Shown: piece after piece, positions 34,992 to 46,018 of the stretch
Position numbering within the stretch: the first letter of the stretch is position 1
Layout: every line of letters begins with the position of its first letter
NCBI RefSeq assembly: GCF_001507645.1
Contig: NZ_CP013909.1
Span: 1,426,001-1,490,000 of the forward strand
Length of the DNA stretch: 64,000 bases
Source of the DNA: Hymenobacter sedentarius
GTDB taxonomy: Bacteria; Bacteroidota; Bacteroidia; Cytophagales; Hymenobacteraceae
Direction of reading: 5' to 3'
The notes under the pieces: generated by a model
What the model saw: only the letters and a program-made list of their open reading frames with translations
Told to the model about the DNA's origin: nothing
The model's database searches: none
Made by a program: the position numbers and the translations under genes

Positions 34992-36308
34992 TTGGAAACC
35001 ACGACGAAAACGTACGTTCCGTACAAAGTAAAGGACATGAGCCTGGCCGAGTGGGGCCGCAAGGAAATCCGTCTCGCCGAAGCCGAAATGCCCGGTTTGA
35101 TGAGCCTGCGCGAGGAGTTTGGCGCGGCCCAGCCCTTCAAAGGGGCCCGCATTGCCGGCTGCCTGCACATGACTATCCAAACGGCGGTGCTCATCGAAAC
35201 CCTCAAGGCGCTGGGCGCTGAGGTGACGTGGTCGTCGTGCAACATCTTCTCGACCCAGGACCATGCCGCGGCAGCCATTGCCGCTGCCGGCATTCCGGTC
35301 TATGCCTGGAAAGGCATGAACGAGGAAGAATTCAACTGGTGCATCGAGCAGACGCTGTATTTCGGCGAAGACCGCCAGCCCCTAAACATGATTTTGGACG
35401 ACGGCGGCGACCTGACCAACATGGTGCTGAACCAGTACTCCGAGCTGGCGGCCGGAATCAAAGGCGTTTCGGAAGAGACGACCACCGGTGTGCTGCGCCT
35501 CTATGAGCGGGTGAAAAACGGCTCGCTGCCCTTCCCCGCCATCAACGTAAACGACTCGGTAACAAAGTCGAAGTTTGATAACAAATACGGTTGCAAAGAG
35601 TCGGCCGTGGACGCTATCCGTCGCGCAACCGACGTGATGATGGCCGGAAAAGTGGCCGTGGTAGCTGGCTACGGTGATGTAGGAAAAGGCACGGCTGCCT
35701 CGTTGGCCGGTGCCGGTGCCCGCGTTATCGTGACCGAAATTGACCCCATCTGCGCCCTGCAGGCGGCCATGGACGGCTACGCTGTGAAGAAGCTGACCAA
35801 CGCCGTGAAGGAAGCCGACATCGTGGTGACGGCTACCGGCAACTGCGACATCCTCACCGAGCAGCACTTCCGCAGCCTGAAGGATAAAGCCATTGTCTGC
35901 AACATCGGCCACTTCGACGATGAAATCGACATGGCGTGGCTCAACGGCAACTACGGCCACACCAAGGACACGGTGAAGCCCCAGGTGGACATCTACACCA
36001 TCGATGGCAAAGAGGTCATCATCCTGGCCGAAGGCCGCCTCGTGAACCTGGGCTGCGCCACCGGCCACCCCTCGTTTGTGATGTCGAACTCGTTCACCAA
36101 CCAAACCCTGGCTCAACTTGAGTTGTGGGAGCGTGGCGACCAGTACGAAAACCAGGTATACACCCTGCCCAAGCATTTGGACGAGAAAGTAGCCCGCCTG
36201 CACCTCGCCAAAATCGGCGTGGAGCTCGACGAGCTGACCCCCAAGCAAGCCGACTACATTAAGGTGCCGGTAGAAGGTCCGTTCAAATCGGATTTGTACC
36301 GTTACTAG
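34992..36308 (+). CDS. ahcY: Adenosylhomocysteinase
   Basis: AhcY (438 residues from TTG 34992) hydrolyses S-adenosylhomocysteine to adenosine and homocysteine and so removes the product of methyltransferases. The start TTG at 34992 ([15 protein letters not shown]) is proposed because the only longer start lies within the promoter. Hallmarks: [33 protein letters not shown], the DDGGDLTN motif, [17 protein letters not shown] with the catalytic Lys/Asp, the NAD-binding [16 protein letters not shown], and the C-terminal [13 protein letters not shown] tail that crosses to the neighbouring subunit. All active-site elements are present. Monocistronic with a hairpin terminator. Confidence 0.97.
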   Translation: METTTKTYVPYKVKDMSLAEWGRKEIRLAEAEMPGLMSLREEFGAAQPFKGARIAGCLHMTIQTAVLIETLKALGAEVTWSSCNIFSTQDHAAAAIAAAGIPVYAWKGMNEEEFNWCIEQTLYFGEDRQPLNMILDDGGDLTNMVLNQYSELAAGIKGVSEETTTGVLRLYERVKNGSLPFPAINVNDSVTKSKFDNKYGCKESAVDAIRRATDVMMAGKVAVVAGYGDVGKGTAASLAGAGARVIVTEIDPICALQAAMDGYAVKKLTNAVKEADIVVTATGNCDILTEQHFRSLKDKAIVCNIGHFDDEIDMAWLNGNYGHTKDTVKPQVDIYTIDGKEVIILAEGRLVNLGCATGHPSFVMSNSFTNQTLAQLELWERGDQYENQVYTLPKHLDEKVARLHLAKIGVELDELTPKQADYIKVPVEGPFKSDLYRY

Positions 36309-36328
36309 TAGCCGGAAGGCATTAACAG

Positions 36329-36363
36329 AAACGGCCGCTGGAGCATTGCTCCAGCGGCCGTTT
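36329..36363. terminator. Bidirectional terminator between ahcY and the oxidoreductase gene
   Basis: A perfect 17-bp inverted repeat (36329-36345 and 36347-36363) with a 1-nt centre. The GC-rich core ACGGCCGCTGGAGCA is flanked by A and T runs. It serves the two convergent genes. Confidence 0.85.
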
Positions 36364-36377
36364 GCTTTAGGCCAATG

Positions 36378-37451
36378 TTAAGCTCCTGTTGGGCTGGAAG
36401 CAGGTCGCTGCTCCTTTTGGCGGGCCAGGGCTTCGCGCACGGCTGGGGCTACCTGCGTGCCAAACAGGTTGATGGAATGCATCACGCTTTGGTGCGAAAT
36501 CCCCTCCAGCACCAGTTGAGCCAGAAAGCGGGTGTGGTTGAATAGCCCGTGCAGGTACAGCAGCTTCTCCGTGATTTCCTGGGCCGTGCCAACGAACAGC
36601 GGGCCCTCGGGGCCGCGCAGAAAATCGAAGTGGCGGCGGTCCATGGGCGACCAGCCCCGCTCGCGGCCGATGCGGTTCATGAGCTGCGAGTAAGGCGGGA
36701 AAAACTCGTCGGCGGCCTGCTCGGAAGTATCGGCTAGGTGGAAGTGGCAGTTGAGGGCCAGCGGAAGTTGACCGGCGTCGTGGCCGGCTTGTTGGGCGGA
36801 TTCGCGGTAGAGCTCCGCAAACGGCACGTAGCGGGCAGGCGCGCCACCCAGGATGGCAATGGTCAGGGGCAAGCCCAATTTTCCGGCCCGCACCGCTGAC
36901 TCGGGCGTGCCGCCGATGCCAATCCAGACGGGTAGCTTGGGCTGCGCTGGGCGCGGGTATACGCCCTGCGCCGCGATGCCGGGGCGGTGCTTGCCCTGCC
37001 ACGAAACCACTTCGCTGCCATTGATTTTGAGCAGTAGGTTGAGCTTCTCGACAAATAGCTCGTCGTAGTTGTTGAGGTCGTAGCCAAACAGCGGGTAGGA
37101 CTCAATAAATGAGCCGCGGCCGGCGATAATCTCGGCCCGGCCGCCGGAAATCAGGTCCACCGTGGCGAAGTTCTGAAACACCCGCACCGGGTCGGCAGAG
37201 CTGAGCACGGTGACGGCACTGGACAGGCGGATGCGCCGGGTAACGGCCGCCACCGCCGCCAGAATGACTTCGGGCGCGGAGATGATAAAATCTGGCCGGT
37301 GGTGCTCGCCCAGGGCCAGCACGTCCAGCCCAACTTCGTCGGCGAGCCGGGCCAGGGCCAGCAGCTCCTGCATTCGCTTGCCGGCGGTGTGGTCGCTGCC
37401 CGCTACGTGGGCCGGGGCTACTTCCCCAAAAGAGCTAATTCCTAATTGCAT
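36378..37451 (-). CDS. LLM-class flavin-dependent oxidoreductase
   Basis: A 357-residue luciferase-like monooxygenase family protein (TIM barrel, FMN or F420 cofactor). Seen are the N-terminal ADEVGLDVLALGEHHRPDFIIS region, which holds the conserved EHH, the RIRLSSAVTVLSSADPVRVFQNFATVDLISGGRAEIIAGRGSF flavin-binding region (about 68-110), and PVWIGIGGTPESAVRAGKLGLPL in the second half. These are typical of the group with nitroalkane or alkane-sulfonate-like annotation, but the substrate is unknown. The start is ATG 37451. It stands alone, convergent with ahcY. Confidence 0.88.
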   Translation of the reverse strand: MQLGISSFGEVAPAHVAGSDHTAGKRMQELLALARLADEVGLDVLALGEHHRPDFIISAPEVILAAVAAVTRRIRLSSAVTVLSSADPVRVFQNFATVDLISGGRAEIIAGRGSFIESYPLFGYDLNNYDELFVEKLNLLLKINGSEVVSWQGKHRPGIAAQGVYPRPAQPKLPVWIGIGGTPESAVRAGKLGLPLTIAILGGAPARYVPFAELYRESAQQAGHDAGQLPLALNCHFHLADTSEQAADEFFPPYSQLMNRIGRERGWSPMDRRHFDFLRGPEGPLFVGTAQEITEKLLYLHGLFNHTRFLAQLVLEGISHQSVMHSINLFGTQVAPAVREALARQKEQRPASSPTGA

Positions 37452-37537
37452 GAGATGTACAATTCAGTTTATGGAAAACTGAGAATCCTGGAAGCTGGCA
37501 ATTGTTTGCGCCCAGTTGAGCTAAAACGTGCCCGGAG

Positions 37538-39769
<2,232 letters not shown>

Positions 39770-39843
39770 AAGAAACAAGAATAAATGATGCCCGAGGCGG
39801 GCTAGCAGCGGCCTCGGGACCTTGTCGGTTAGACCAACGTAAG

Positions 39844-40932
39844 TTAATCTAATTGAACGTCATCGGCAACGGGCCCGGTGGAGCCGGCCGTGGCCGGCGC
39901 CGGGGTAGTGGGCGCCCGGTCATCGGCCCCCACAGGCTGCGCTACGGCGGCCGCGATAAGTTCCGGCAGGTTGGCCCGCAGCCAGCGCAGCTCCTCGTCT
40001 ACGCGCTGGCTCACCAAGCGTTCTACTTCCAGGCGCTGGGCCGGCGAAAGGTTGGCGGTGGCAGTAGAAGTGGCAGTGGGCGCGTTGGGGTCGGGCGCGG
40101 CGGCCAGCACCAGCGCTTCGGCTCGCTTCACCCGGGCTACGGAGTCAGCCACGGCGGCGTTGGTTTCGGCGGCTGCAGCCTGGGCGGCGGTGGCGGCTTG
40201 CTTGGCCGTGAGGGTTTCGCGGCGCTGCTGGCGGCGCCACTGGCCCAGCGTGACGCGCAACATGATGTAGAGCACCAAACTCAGAATGCCCAGAATGAGC
40301 GCCAGGGGCGCAGCAAAGCGGTTGAGCAGGCTGCCCGGCCCCGTGGCGGGCAGCGCGGCCGAGGGGGTACCCGCCCCGGCGGCGCGTTCGGCGGCTACTT
40401 GAGCTTCGGCGGCTTCGGCTGCGCCCATGGAGGCGCCGGCGCTGGCCGTGGTATCGGGGGCCTGGGGCGTCATGGCCTCGGGCACATCGCCGGGTGGGGT
40501 GCCGCTCACCACGTAGTTGGTCAGGGCGGTTTCGAGGGCGGCCACGCGGACCATGCGGGCCGGGTCACGCCGGCGCGCCGGCGAGGCTTTCAGCTTGCCG
40601 ATAATGGCTTTGGCCAGGGCCGCGAGCCGGGCCGGGTTGTCTTTCTTGCCCTGATAAATGCTGCCCCGGCCCTCAATGGGCTGATAAAGCAGGCTGTACA
40701 CGCGCAGGCTGTCGGGCCGGATACTGGCGGCCAGCGCGTCGAGGTTGGCGCCTTCGCAGCGCACCGTGCTTTTGAGGTTGGGCCGGCCGGCGTCGTCATA
40801 CACAAAGCGCACGGTGGCGCACCAGATTTGGACCTTTGCCTCGTCGATGGAAGGCTGGCCCAGGGGCGTTTGGGCCGAGGCCAGCAGGGGCAGCGCGGCA
40901 GCGCAGGCAAATAGCAAACGGCGGAACATCAT
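39844..40932 (-). CDS. Hypothetical exported protein with TM helix and coiled coil
   Basis: A 362-residue protein I do not recognise. Start: ATG 40932 (MMFRRLLFACAAALPLLASAQ, a signal peptide). The mature part up to about 130 contains a domain with VQIWCATVRFVYDDAGRPNLKSTVR and a region with SIYQGKKDNPARLAALAKAI. A long Ala/Gly/Pro-rich low-complexity segment (about 155-205) precedes a membrane helix (about 209-231, LALILGILSLVLYIMLRV). Then come an Ala/Gln-rich probable coiled coil and a charged segment with VERLVSQRVDEELRWLRANLPELIA. The end is Pro/Ala/Thr-rich and acidic. Probably an inner-membrane protein with a large cytoplasmic tail. Confidence 0.6.
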   Translation of the reverse strand: MMFRRLLFACAAALPLLASAQTPLGQPSIDEAKVQIWCATVRFVYDDAGRPNLKSTVRCEGANLDALAASIRPDSLRVYSLLYQPIEGRGSIYQGKKDNPARLAALAKAIIGKLKASPARRRDPARMVRVAALETALTNYVVSGTPPGDVPEAMTPQAPDTTASAGASMGAAEAAEAQVAAERAAGAGTPSAALPATGPGSLLNRFAAPLALILGILSLVLYIMLRVTLGQWRRQQRRETLTAKQAATAAQAAAAETNAAVADSVARVKRAEALVLAAAPDPNAPTATSTATANLSPAQRLEVERLVSQRVDEELRWLRANLPELIAAAVAQPVGADDRAPTTPAPATAGSTGPVADDVQLD

Positions 40933-40991
40933 ACGCAACGAAAGAAGTTGGAGACCGAAAAGTACGAAAGGGCCGCCCACTACCGTCGCAC

Positions 40992-41993
40992 TTAGCTATA
41001 ATCAATCTCGGTATTGTCCCCGATGTTCAGGGAGTGGTTCATGCCCCGGAACGAAGCGTCGGAACCCACGATGCAGTCGTGCAGCACCGCCGAGCTCAAC
41101 TCCGAATACGACCCGATAATTGAGTCGCTAAGGATGGTGCTCTTGATGATGGTTTTGTCGCCAATGGCCACGTTAGGCCCGATGATGGAATGCGAAATCT
41201 GGCAGCCGCGCCCAATGCTGACCGGTGGAATGATTACGGTGTCGGGAAATTCGGAGTAGTCGCGGTCTTCCAGGAACTCGGGCCGGTTGAGCAGGCGGGC
41301 GTTGGCTTCGAGCAGGGTTTCCTTGCGGCCGCAGTCAAACCAGTTGTCGACCGGGCAGGTCGTCATCGCCTCGCCTTCCTCGATGAGGTGCATCAGCGCG
41401 TCGGTGAGTTGCAGCTCGCCGTGGGTGCGCACGTCGGTATCGTGCAGCCACTCCAGGGCCTGGGCCAGCTTCTCGGGGTAGGCCAGCTTGTAGAGGCCCA
41501 CCATGGCGTAGTTCGACTTCGGAATCTTCGGTTTTTCGACCACCTTGCTCACGCGGCCGCCGGCGCCGGTTTCCACCAGCCCAAACATGCTGGGCGTCTT
41601 CACTTCCTTCACGGCCAATACCGAGCCGGGCGTGGCGAGCAGGGCGGGCAGGTCCACGTCCACGATGGTGTCGCCGAGCAGGATGAGCACGCCGTCGGGG
41701 TCGTGGCGAAACTCCTCGCGGGCCAGCCACAGGGCGTGGCCGAGGCCCTCGCGGGGCTCCTGCACCACAAAAGTGGCCTGCAGGTTGGGGTAGTGGCGGC
41801 GCACGTAGCGCACGATTTTATCACCCAGATAGCCCACGATGAACACAAACTCGGTGAGCCCCGCGCCCTGCAGGCGGTCGATGATGTGGCCCAGAATGGT
41901 GTTACCGGCCACCGGCACCAGGCTTTTGGGCTGGGTGTGGGTGTGGGGGCGCAGGCGCGAGCCAATGCCGGCAACGGGAATTACTGCTTTCAT
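40992..41993 (-). CDS. Sugar nucleotidyltransferase
   Basis: A 333-residue NDP-sugar pyrophosphorylase. The start is ATG 41993 (MKAVIPVAG); longer upstream starts lack similarity. The N-terminal catalytic domain shows MKAVIPVAGIGSRLRPHTH with TQPKSLVPVAG, the signature for nucleotide and metal binding, LGDTIVDVD (metal ligand) and GHALWLAREEF. From about 250 on, a left-handed beta-helix with hexapeptide-like ISHSIIGPNVAIGDKTIIKSTI follows. It may make dTDP- or GDP-/UDP-sugars for the surface polysaccharide; the precise base and sugar are not decided. Divergent from lemA. Confidence 0.9.
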   Translation of the reverse strand: MKAVIPVAGIGSRLRPHTHTQPKSLVPVAGNTILGHIIDRLQGAGLTEFVFIVGYLGDKIVRYVRRHYPNLQATFVVQEPREGLGHALWLAREEFRHDPDGVLILLGDTIVDVDLPALLATPGSVLAVKEVKTPSMFGLVETGAGGRVSKVVEKPKIPKSNYAMVGLYKLAYPEKLAQALEWLHDTDVRTHGELQLTDALMHLIEEGEAMTTCPVDNWFDCGRKETLLEANARLLNRPEFLEDRDYSEFPDTVIIPPVSIGRGCQISHSIIGPNVAIGDKTIIKSTILSDSIIGSYSELSSAVLHDCIVGSDASFRGMNHSLNIGDNTEIDYS

Positions 41994-42177
41994 TTCAGAC
42001 GGGGAAGCGCGAAGAGTTATGGTTGAGGCAAGCCCAGCTACGAAGCAAGCTACAACTACTAGGGCCAAGCTGCGTACTTTGCGCCGAGCCGGCACCCAAA
42101 CCGGCCCAGCAACGGCAAGTTTTGCCGCTGCTAATAAACCATCCTCTTACCACTTTCTCTTTCACCTTAGTACCACC

Positions 42178-42756
42178 ATGAAACGCTTTCTTCTTTATTT
42201 CGCGGGCCTGGCCCTGTTGCTCACCCAGTCATCGTGCGGCTACAACGGCATGGTGCAGCGCGACCAAGCCGTGAAAGCCCAGGCCGGCAACGTGCAAAGC
42301 GCCTACCAGCGCCGCAACGACCTCATCGGCAACCTGGTGAATACGGTGAAGGGCGCCGCCAAATTTGAGCAGGGCACGCTCACGGCCGTTATCGAGGCCC
42401 GGGCCAAGGCCACCAGCGTGCAGCTGAACCCCAACGACCTCACGCCCGAAAACATCCAGAAGTTCCAGGCAGCCCAAAGCCAGGTTTCGGCGGGCCTCGG
42501 CCGCTTGCTGGCCGTGTCGGAAAACTACCCCGACCTGAAAGCCAACGCCAACTTCCAGGAGCTGCAGGCCCAGATTGAAGGCACCGAAAACCGCATCAAC
42601 GTGGAGCGAAACAAGTTCAACGCCGTCACCAACGACTACAACACGTTCACCCGCTCGTTCCCGAACAACCTGTTTGCGGGCATGTTCGGCTTCCAGCCCA
42701 AGCCGTACTTCGAGGCCGACCCGGCTGCCAGCAAGGCACCTGTCGTTCAGTTCTAG
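42178..42756 (+). CDS. lemA: LemA family protein
   Basis: A 192-residue membrane-associated protein. ATG 42178 starts a signal peptide with a lipoprotein-like LTQSSC, so lipid anchoring is possible in place of the usual N-terminal helix. The LemA pattern is clear: YNGMVQRDQAVKAQAGNVQ, AYQRRNDLIGNLVNTVKG, ASVQ-type helix, FQAAQSQVSAGLGRLLAVSE, NYPDLKANANFQELQAQIEG, then TENRINVERNKFNAVTNDYN. LemA proteins form a helical bundle at the membrane; the function is not well known. Followed by two TPM-domain genes and a small lipoprotein, the common lemA-TPM arrangement. Confidence 0.93.
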   Translation: MKRFLLYFAGLALLLTQSSCGYNGMVQRDQAVKAQAGNVQSAYQRRNDLIGNLVNTVKGAAKFEQGTLTAVIEARAKATSVQLNPNDLTPENIQKFQAAQSQVSAGLGRLLAVSENYPDLKANANFQELQAQIEGTENRINVERNKFNAVTNDYNTFTRSFPNNLFAGMFGFQPKPYFEADPAASKAPVVQF

Positions 42757-42760
42757 TCTC

Positions 42761-42837
42761 AATGAGGAATGAAGCGTGATGAATGGAGAATTGGCTCAAC
42801 TAGCCTCTTCTTAATTCATCACGCTTCATTCCTCATT
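42761..42837. repeat. Inverted repeat with 24-bp perfect arms between lemA and the TPM gene
   Basis: The arm AATGAGGAATGAAGCGTGAT-GAAT (42761-42784) is repeated inverted at 42814-42837, with a 29-nt loop. It starts 4 bp after the lemA stop and ends 12 bp before the TPM start. It may stabilise or partially end the lemA transcript. Its style (GAATGA-rich palindrome) differs from the other repeats of the window. Confidence 0.85.
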
Positions 42838-42849
42838 CTTCATTCAAAC

Positions 42850-43308
42850 ATGACATCTCCCCTTACCCCCGAGCAGGACGCGGCCTTGGTGGCGGCCATT
42901 CGCAAAGCCGAGGTGATGACTTCGGGCGAAATCCGGGTGCACCTGGAAGACACCTGCCCCACGCCCGAGCCCCTCGACCGGGCCGCCCAGGTGTTTGCTG
43001 AGCTCGACATGCACAAAACCGCCGCCCGCAACGGGGTGCTGTTTTACCTGGCCTGGGAAAGCCGGCAGTTTGCCGTCATCGGCGATGCGGCCATCAACGC
43101 GGCCGTGCCCGATGATTTTTGGGAAACCACCAAAGAGGCCGTGCTGGAGCAATTCCGGCACGAGCGGTACGTGCTGGGCCTCGAGCGCGGCATCACCATG
43201 GTGGGCGAGCAGCTTAAGCGCTACTTTCCCTACAACGCCACCACCGACCAGAACGAGCTGGACGATTCCATTTCTTTTGGCGGTTCTAAACCGTCTTCCG
43301 ACGCATGA
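42850..43308 (+). CDS. TPM domain protein (short)
   Basis: A 152-residue cytoplasmic-looking protein. The ATG 42850 (MTSPLTPEQDAALVAAIRKAE) is selected since the upstream in-frame extension is encoded by the inverted repeat. It contains the TPM (TPM_phosphatase) fold: EVMTSGEIRVHLEDTC, AAQVFAELDMHKTAARNGVLFYLAWESRQFAVIGDAAIN and GITMVGEQLKRYFPY. Lacks signal peptide and Gly-rich tail. Its stop codon overlaps the start codon of the next gene (ATGA at 43305), so the two TPM proteins are translationally coupled and probably work in one complex at the membrane. Confidence 0.88.
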   Translation: MTSPLTPEQDAALVAAIRKAEVMTSGEIRVHLEDTCPTPEPLDRAAQVFAELDMHKTAARNGVLFYLAWESRQFAVIGDAAINAAVPDDFWETTKEAVLEQFRHERYVLGLERGITMVGEQLKRYFPYNATTDQNELDDSISFGGSKPSSDA

Positions 43309-44165
43309 AAAATCCTGTGGCTGACGCCCAGTTGTTAAAGCCACTTCGCTCGGGAGCCAGCGCGTGGGCTGGCCGGGCGCACCGGGCCGGGTTGCTCTTA
43401 CTGGCGCTGCTGTGGCTCCTGCCCGCTTGGGTATCGGCCCAGGCCATTCCGCCGCGGCCCAACCCGCCGCGCCTGGTGAACGACTTGGCCAACCTGATGC
43501 AGCCCGGCGAAGCCGAGGCGCTGGAGCAGAAACTGGTGGCCTACAACGACAGCACGTCCTCGCAAATCGCGGTGGTGACCGTGCCCGACCTCGACGGCGA
43601 CGACATTGCCGACTACGCCCAGAAGCTCTACGAAAGCTGGGGCATCGGCCAGAAAGGCACCAACAACGGCATCCTCATCCTGGTGGCGAAGCAGGAGCAT
43701 CTGGCCCGCATCCAAACCGGCTACGGCCTGGAAGGCGCCGTGCCCGATGCCCTTGCCAAGCGCATCATCAGCAACACGCTGGTGCCGGCTTTTCGCCAGA
43801 ACCAATACTACGCCGGGCTCAACCGTGCCACCGACCAGCTCATTGCCCTGGCCAAAGGCGAGTACAAGGCCGACCCAGCCGACATGGAGCAGCAAGGCGG
43901 GCGCAGCGGCGGGGGCTCCGGCCCCCCTTTCTGGCTCATCATCGGTATTCTGGTGCTGGTGTTCATCATGCTGCGTAACCGCGGCGGTGGCCGGGGCGGG
44001 CGCGGCAACCGTGGCTTTGGTGGGGGCTTTGTGCCGCCCATTATCTTCGGCGGGGGCGGCTTCGGCGGTGGCGGAGGCGGCGGTTTTGGTGGTGGAGGCG
44101 GTGGGGGCTTCGGCGGCTTTGGCGGCGGCAGCAGCGGCGGCGGCGGCGCCAGCGGCAGCTGGTAA
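43305..44165 (+). CDS. TPM domain membrane protein with Gly-rich tail
   Basis: A 286-residue protein of the YgcG/TPM type. It has a signal peptide with a charged start and hydrophobic core (about 27-45, LLLLALLWLLPAWVSAQ), the TPM domain (about 55-190) with VNDLANLMQPGEAEALEQKL, SSQIAVVTVPDLDGDDIADYAQ, GTNNGILILVAKQEHLARIQ, GYGLEGAVPD, and a membrane helix (about 207-224). The C-terminal 60 residues are almost only Gly, Phe and Ser, ending in SGSW, as is usual for this family. Its start overlaps the previous gene by 4 bp. Proposed roles in photosystem repair or envelope stress come from other organisms; not known here. Confidence 0.9.
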   Translation: MKNPVADAQLLKPLRSGASAWAGRAHRAGLLLLALLWLLPAWVSAQAIPPRPNPPRLVNDLANLMQPGEAEALEQKLVAYNDSTSSQIAVVTVPDLDGDDIADYAQKLYESWGIGQKGTNNGILILVAKQEHLARIQTGYGLEGAVPDALAKRIISNTLVPAFRQNQYYAGLNRATDQLIALAKGEYKADPADMEQQGGRSGGGSGPPFWLIIGILVLVFIMLRNRGGGRGGRGNRGFGGGFVPPIIFGGGGFGGGGGGGFGGGGGGGFGGFGGGSSGGGGASGSW

Positions 44166-44392
44166 GCCGACCTTTAGCTCAATTTGTTTTCTTCTTCGTT
44201 TGTATCGGTAGCCCCTGCAAACGCCAGCTACTTGCTGTGCACGCCGCGAAGGCAGGCGGCCAGTCAGCCCAGCCACCGTTGAGCCGGTGCTAGGTGCTCG
44301 AACTCAACCTTTTTGCCGCTGCCTCAGTATTAGCAAATATTCAGCGGTGCTAATGCTGCTGGCACTTCTTTCACTCCCTTCCTTTCTCAGCC

Positions 44393-44572
44393 ATGACTCT
44401 TTCCCGCTATTCCCTGTTCCTGTTTCTCTGCGTGTTGGCTACCTCGCTCACCGGTTGCGAAGCCATCGGCAGCATCTTCAAGGCTGGCGCGTACACGGGC
44501 ATCATTGCCGTGTTCATCGTCATCGCGCTGCTGTGGTTTATCGTGAGCAAGATGCGCGGCCCACGGAGTTAA
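44393..44572 (+). CDS. Small lipoprotein, 59 residues
   Basis: A short gene often missed by length cut-offs. The product starts MTLSRYSLFLFLCVLATSLT and has a lipobox-like TSLTGC followed by EAIGSIFKAGAYTG, then a strongly hydrophobic helix (IIAVFIVIALLWFIV, about 37-51) and a basic end SKMRGPRS. A lipoprotein cysteine at 22 plus a membrane helix suggests an inner-membrane peptide. Very similar small proteins with the pattern C-E-I-x-x-I-F-K-A-G are known from Bacteroidota genomes, with no assigned function. It stands 227 bp after the TPM gene and is followed by a strong terminator. Confidence 0.75.
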   Translation: MTLSRYSLFLFLCVLATSLTGCEAIGSIFKAGAYTGIIAVFIVIALLWFIVSKMRGPRS

Positions 44573-44593
44573 TCGGACGTTTGGATATCATCA

Positions 44594-44632
44594 TAAAAAA
44601 AGGCGGCCCCCAGAACAGGGCCGCCTTTTTTG
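44594..44632 (+). terminator. Intrinsic terminator after the small lipoprotein gene
   Basis: Stem AGGCGGCCC / GGGCCGCCT between seven A and six T, with an 8-nt loop. The A- and T-tracts let it act also for the convergent gene at 44656-45330. Confidence 0.9.
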
Positions 44633-44655
44633 GTTGCTTATCAGCTCAATAAAAG

Positions 44656-45330
44656 CTAGCTGGCTTTCTTGCTGGGCATGGTGCCGATGATGTGGTCCCA
44701 GAGCGTGCTGGATACGCCAAACGCCACCTCATCTTGCCGGTAGTGGTGCTGGCTGTGGTGCGTCCACCACACTTTCAGGAAGTTCTTGGGGGGCGAGTAC
44801 GCGTGGATGGCGTAGTGCACGAACAGGTACATGGCGTAGCCAAACGTGAAGCCCGACAGCAGGCCAAACGCATAAGACCCAAAGCTGAGCCGGAAGATGA
44901 AAAACAGCAGCGAGGCCACAAACACCGTGACGATGGGCGGCATGGCCAGGCGCGTCTTGTCCTTGGGATACTCGTGGTGCACGCCGTGGAAGGTGTACTG
45001 AAACTTGGCCCGGCCCGGCGTGGTGGCCGGAATGTGATAGAGGTAGCGGTGCACCGCGTATTCAGCGTAGGTGAATGCGAACAAGCCCACCAAAAACAGC
45101 CCCAGCGCCGAGGCGCCCGACATGAAGCCGTGGGTCAGGCCGTAGTACAGGCTCATCACCGCAGTCAGCACAAAAATGCCCACCGGCAGGGCAATGTGGG
45201 TATGCGAAAGCCGCTCCAATACCGGGTTCTGGAACAGTTGGGCTGAGCCTTTGTGCTTGGGCCGCACGGGGGCCGTGGCGGTGGGTTGGGCAGGCGTAGC
45301 AGCTGGTTCTTTGGTGGATACTGGTTGCAT
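44656..45330 (-). CDS. Fatty acid hydroxylase / sterol desaturase superfamily protein
   Basis: A 224-residue integral membrane di-iron enzyme. ATG 45330 (MQPVSTKEPAATP) is selected; the longer open frame overlaps aroK. Four hydrophobic helices are seen (about 45-65, 68-88, 135-160, 160-180). Histidine motifs typical of the fatty acid 2-hydroxylase branch are EYAVHRYLYH (about 93), FHGVHHEYP (about 117), VHYAIHAY and THHSQHHYRQ (about 195), which bind the diiron site. This group hydroxylates fatty acyl chains of sphingolipids or sulfonolipids in Bacteroidota; the substrate here is an inference. Divergence from other genes is none: it lies downstream of aroK. Confidence 0.85.
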   Translation of the reverse strand: MQPVSTKEPAATPAQPTATAPVRPKHKGSAQLFQNPVLERLSHTHIALPVGIFVLTAVMSLYYGLTHGFMSGASALGLFLVGLFAFTYAEYAVHRYLYHIPATTPGRAKFQYTFHGVHHEYPKDKTRLAMPPIVTVFVASLLFFIFRLSFGSYAFGLLSGFTFGYAMYLFVHYAIHAYSPPKNFLKVWWTHHSQHHYRQDEVAFGVSSTLWDHIIGTMPSKKAS

Positions 45331-45388
45331 AAGGGTAGCGAACTTCGAACTATAGGAATTAACAAAATTACGCTTCCCGCGGCAATTC

Positions 45389-45916
45389 TTATGCCGGAGG
45401 TAAAGCAACCCCCGCTGTTGCGAATTGGGCCGCGACGGCAGAGGCCGAGCAGGCAGCTTCGGTGCAGCGCAGCCGGGCCTGCTCGTAAAACTGCTTTCGC
45501 GCGTCCAGGGTTTTGCGGAGCCACGCTTCGGTGGGGCCCGCGGTGGCCAGCAGGGGGCGGCTGGCGGTTTCGGCCGCGGCGGCCAGGCGGGCAGCCAGGG
45601 TATCCACCGACACATCCAGCCACAGCGTGATTCCGGCGGCGTTGAGCACCGCCAGGTTGTTGTGGAAGCAGGGCGTGCCGCCGCCGGTGGCCAGCACCAG
45701 TGGCCCCGGCCGAGCCGCTATTTCGCGCAGCACATCAGCTTCCAGCTGCCGGAAATGGGCTTCGCCGTGCTGCAGGAAAATGGCCGGAATCACCTGCCCG
45801 GCCCGGGCCACGATTTCGGCATCGAGGTCCAGAAAGGGCAGCGCGTAGTGAGCGGCCAGGGCGCGGCCCAACGTGGTTTTGCCCGAGCCCGGCATGCCAA
45901 TGAGGTAAAGCTTCAT
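45389..45916 (-). CDS. aroK: Shikimate kinase
   Basis: AroK (175 residues) phosphorylates shikimate at the 3-position with ATP. ATG 45916 (MKLYLIGMPGSGKTT) is chosen over a start five codons upstream. Features are the P-loop GMPGSGKTT (7-15), DLDAEIVARAG with the substrate-binding aspartates (about 31-41), FRQLEADVLREI and the ATGGGTPC glycine loop, and the lid region with RPLLAT. All expected catalytic elements are visible. The fatty acid hydroxylase-like gene starts 58 bp downstream; aroE is elsewhere in the window. Confidence 0.94.
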   Translation of the reverse strand: MKLYLIGMPGSGKTTLGRALAAHYALPFLDLDAEIVARAGQVIPAIFLQHGEAHFRQLEADVLREIAARPGPLVLATGGGTPCFHNNLAVLNAAGITLWLDVSVDTLAARLAAAAETASRPLLATAGPTEAWLRKTLDARKQFYEQARLRCTEAACSASAVAAQFATAGVALPPA

Positions 45917-45935
45917 TTTTTCATTTAACAATTAA

Positions 45936-46017
45936 CATTTATCAGTTAACACTCGAAAGCTCACTGCCGCGCATCTTGGCGCCATCAGAACAACTGTTAA
46001 GTGTTAATTGATAAATG
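45936..46017. repeat. Inverted repeat between aroK and the permease gene
   Basis: CATTTATCAGTTAACACT (45936-45953) and AGTGTTAATTGATAAATG (46000-46017) are inverted with one mismatch. The right end lies right at the permease stop codon. It is AT-rich in contrast to the 46-nt loop and may cap the permease transcript. Confidence 0.75.
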
Positions 46018-46018
46018 A

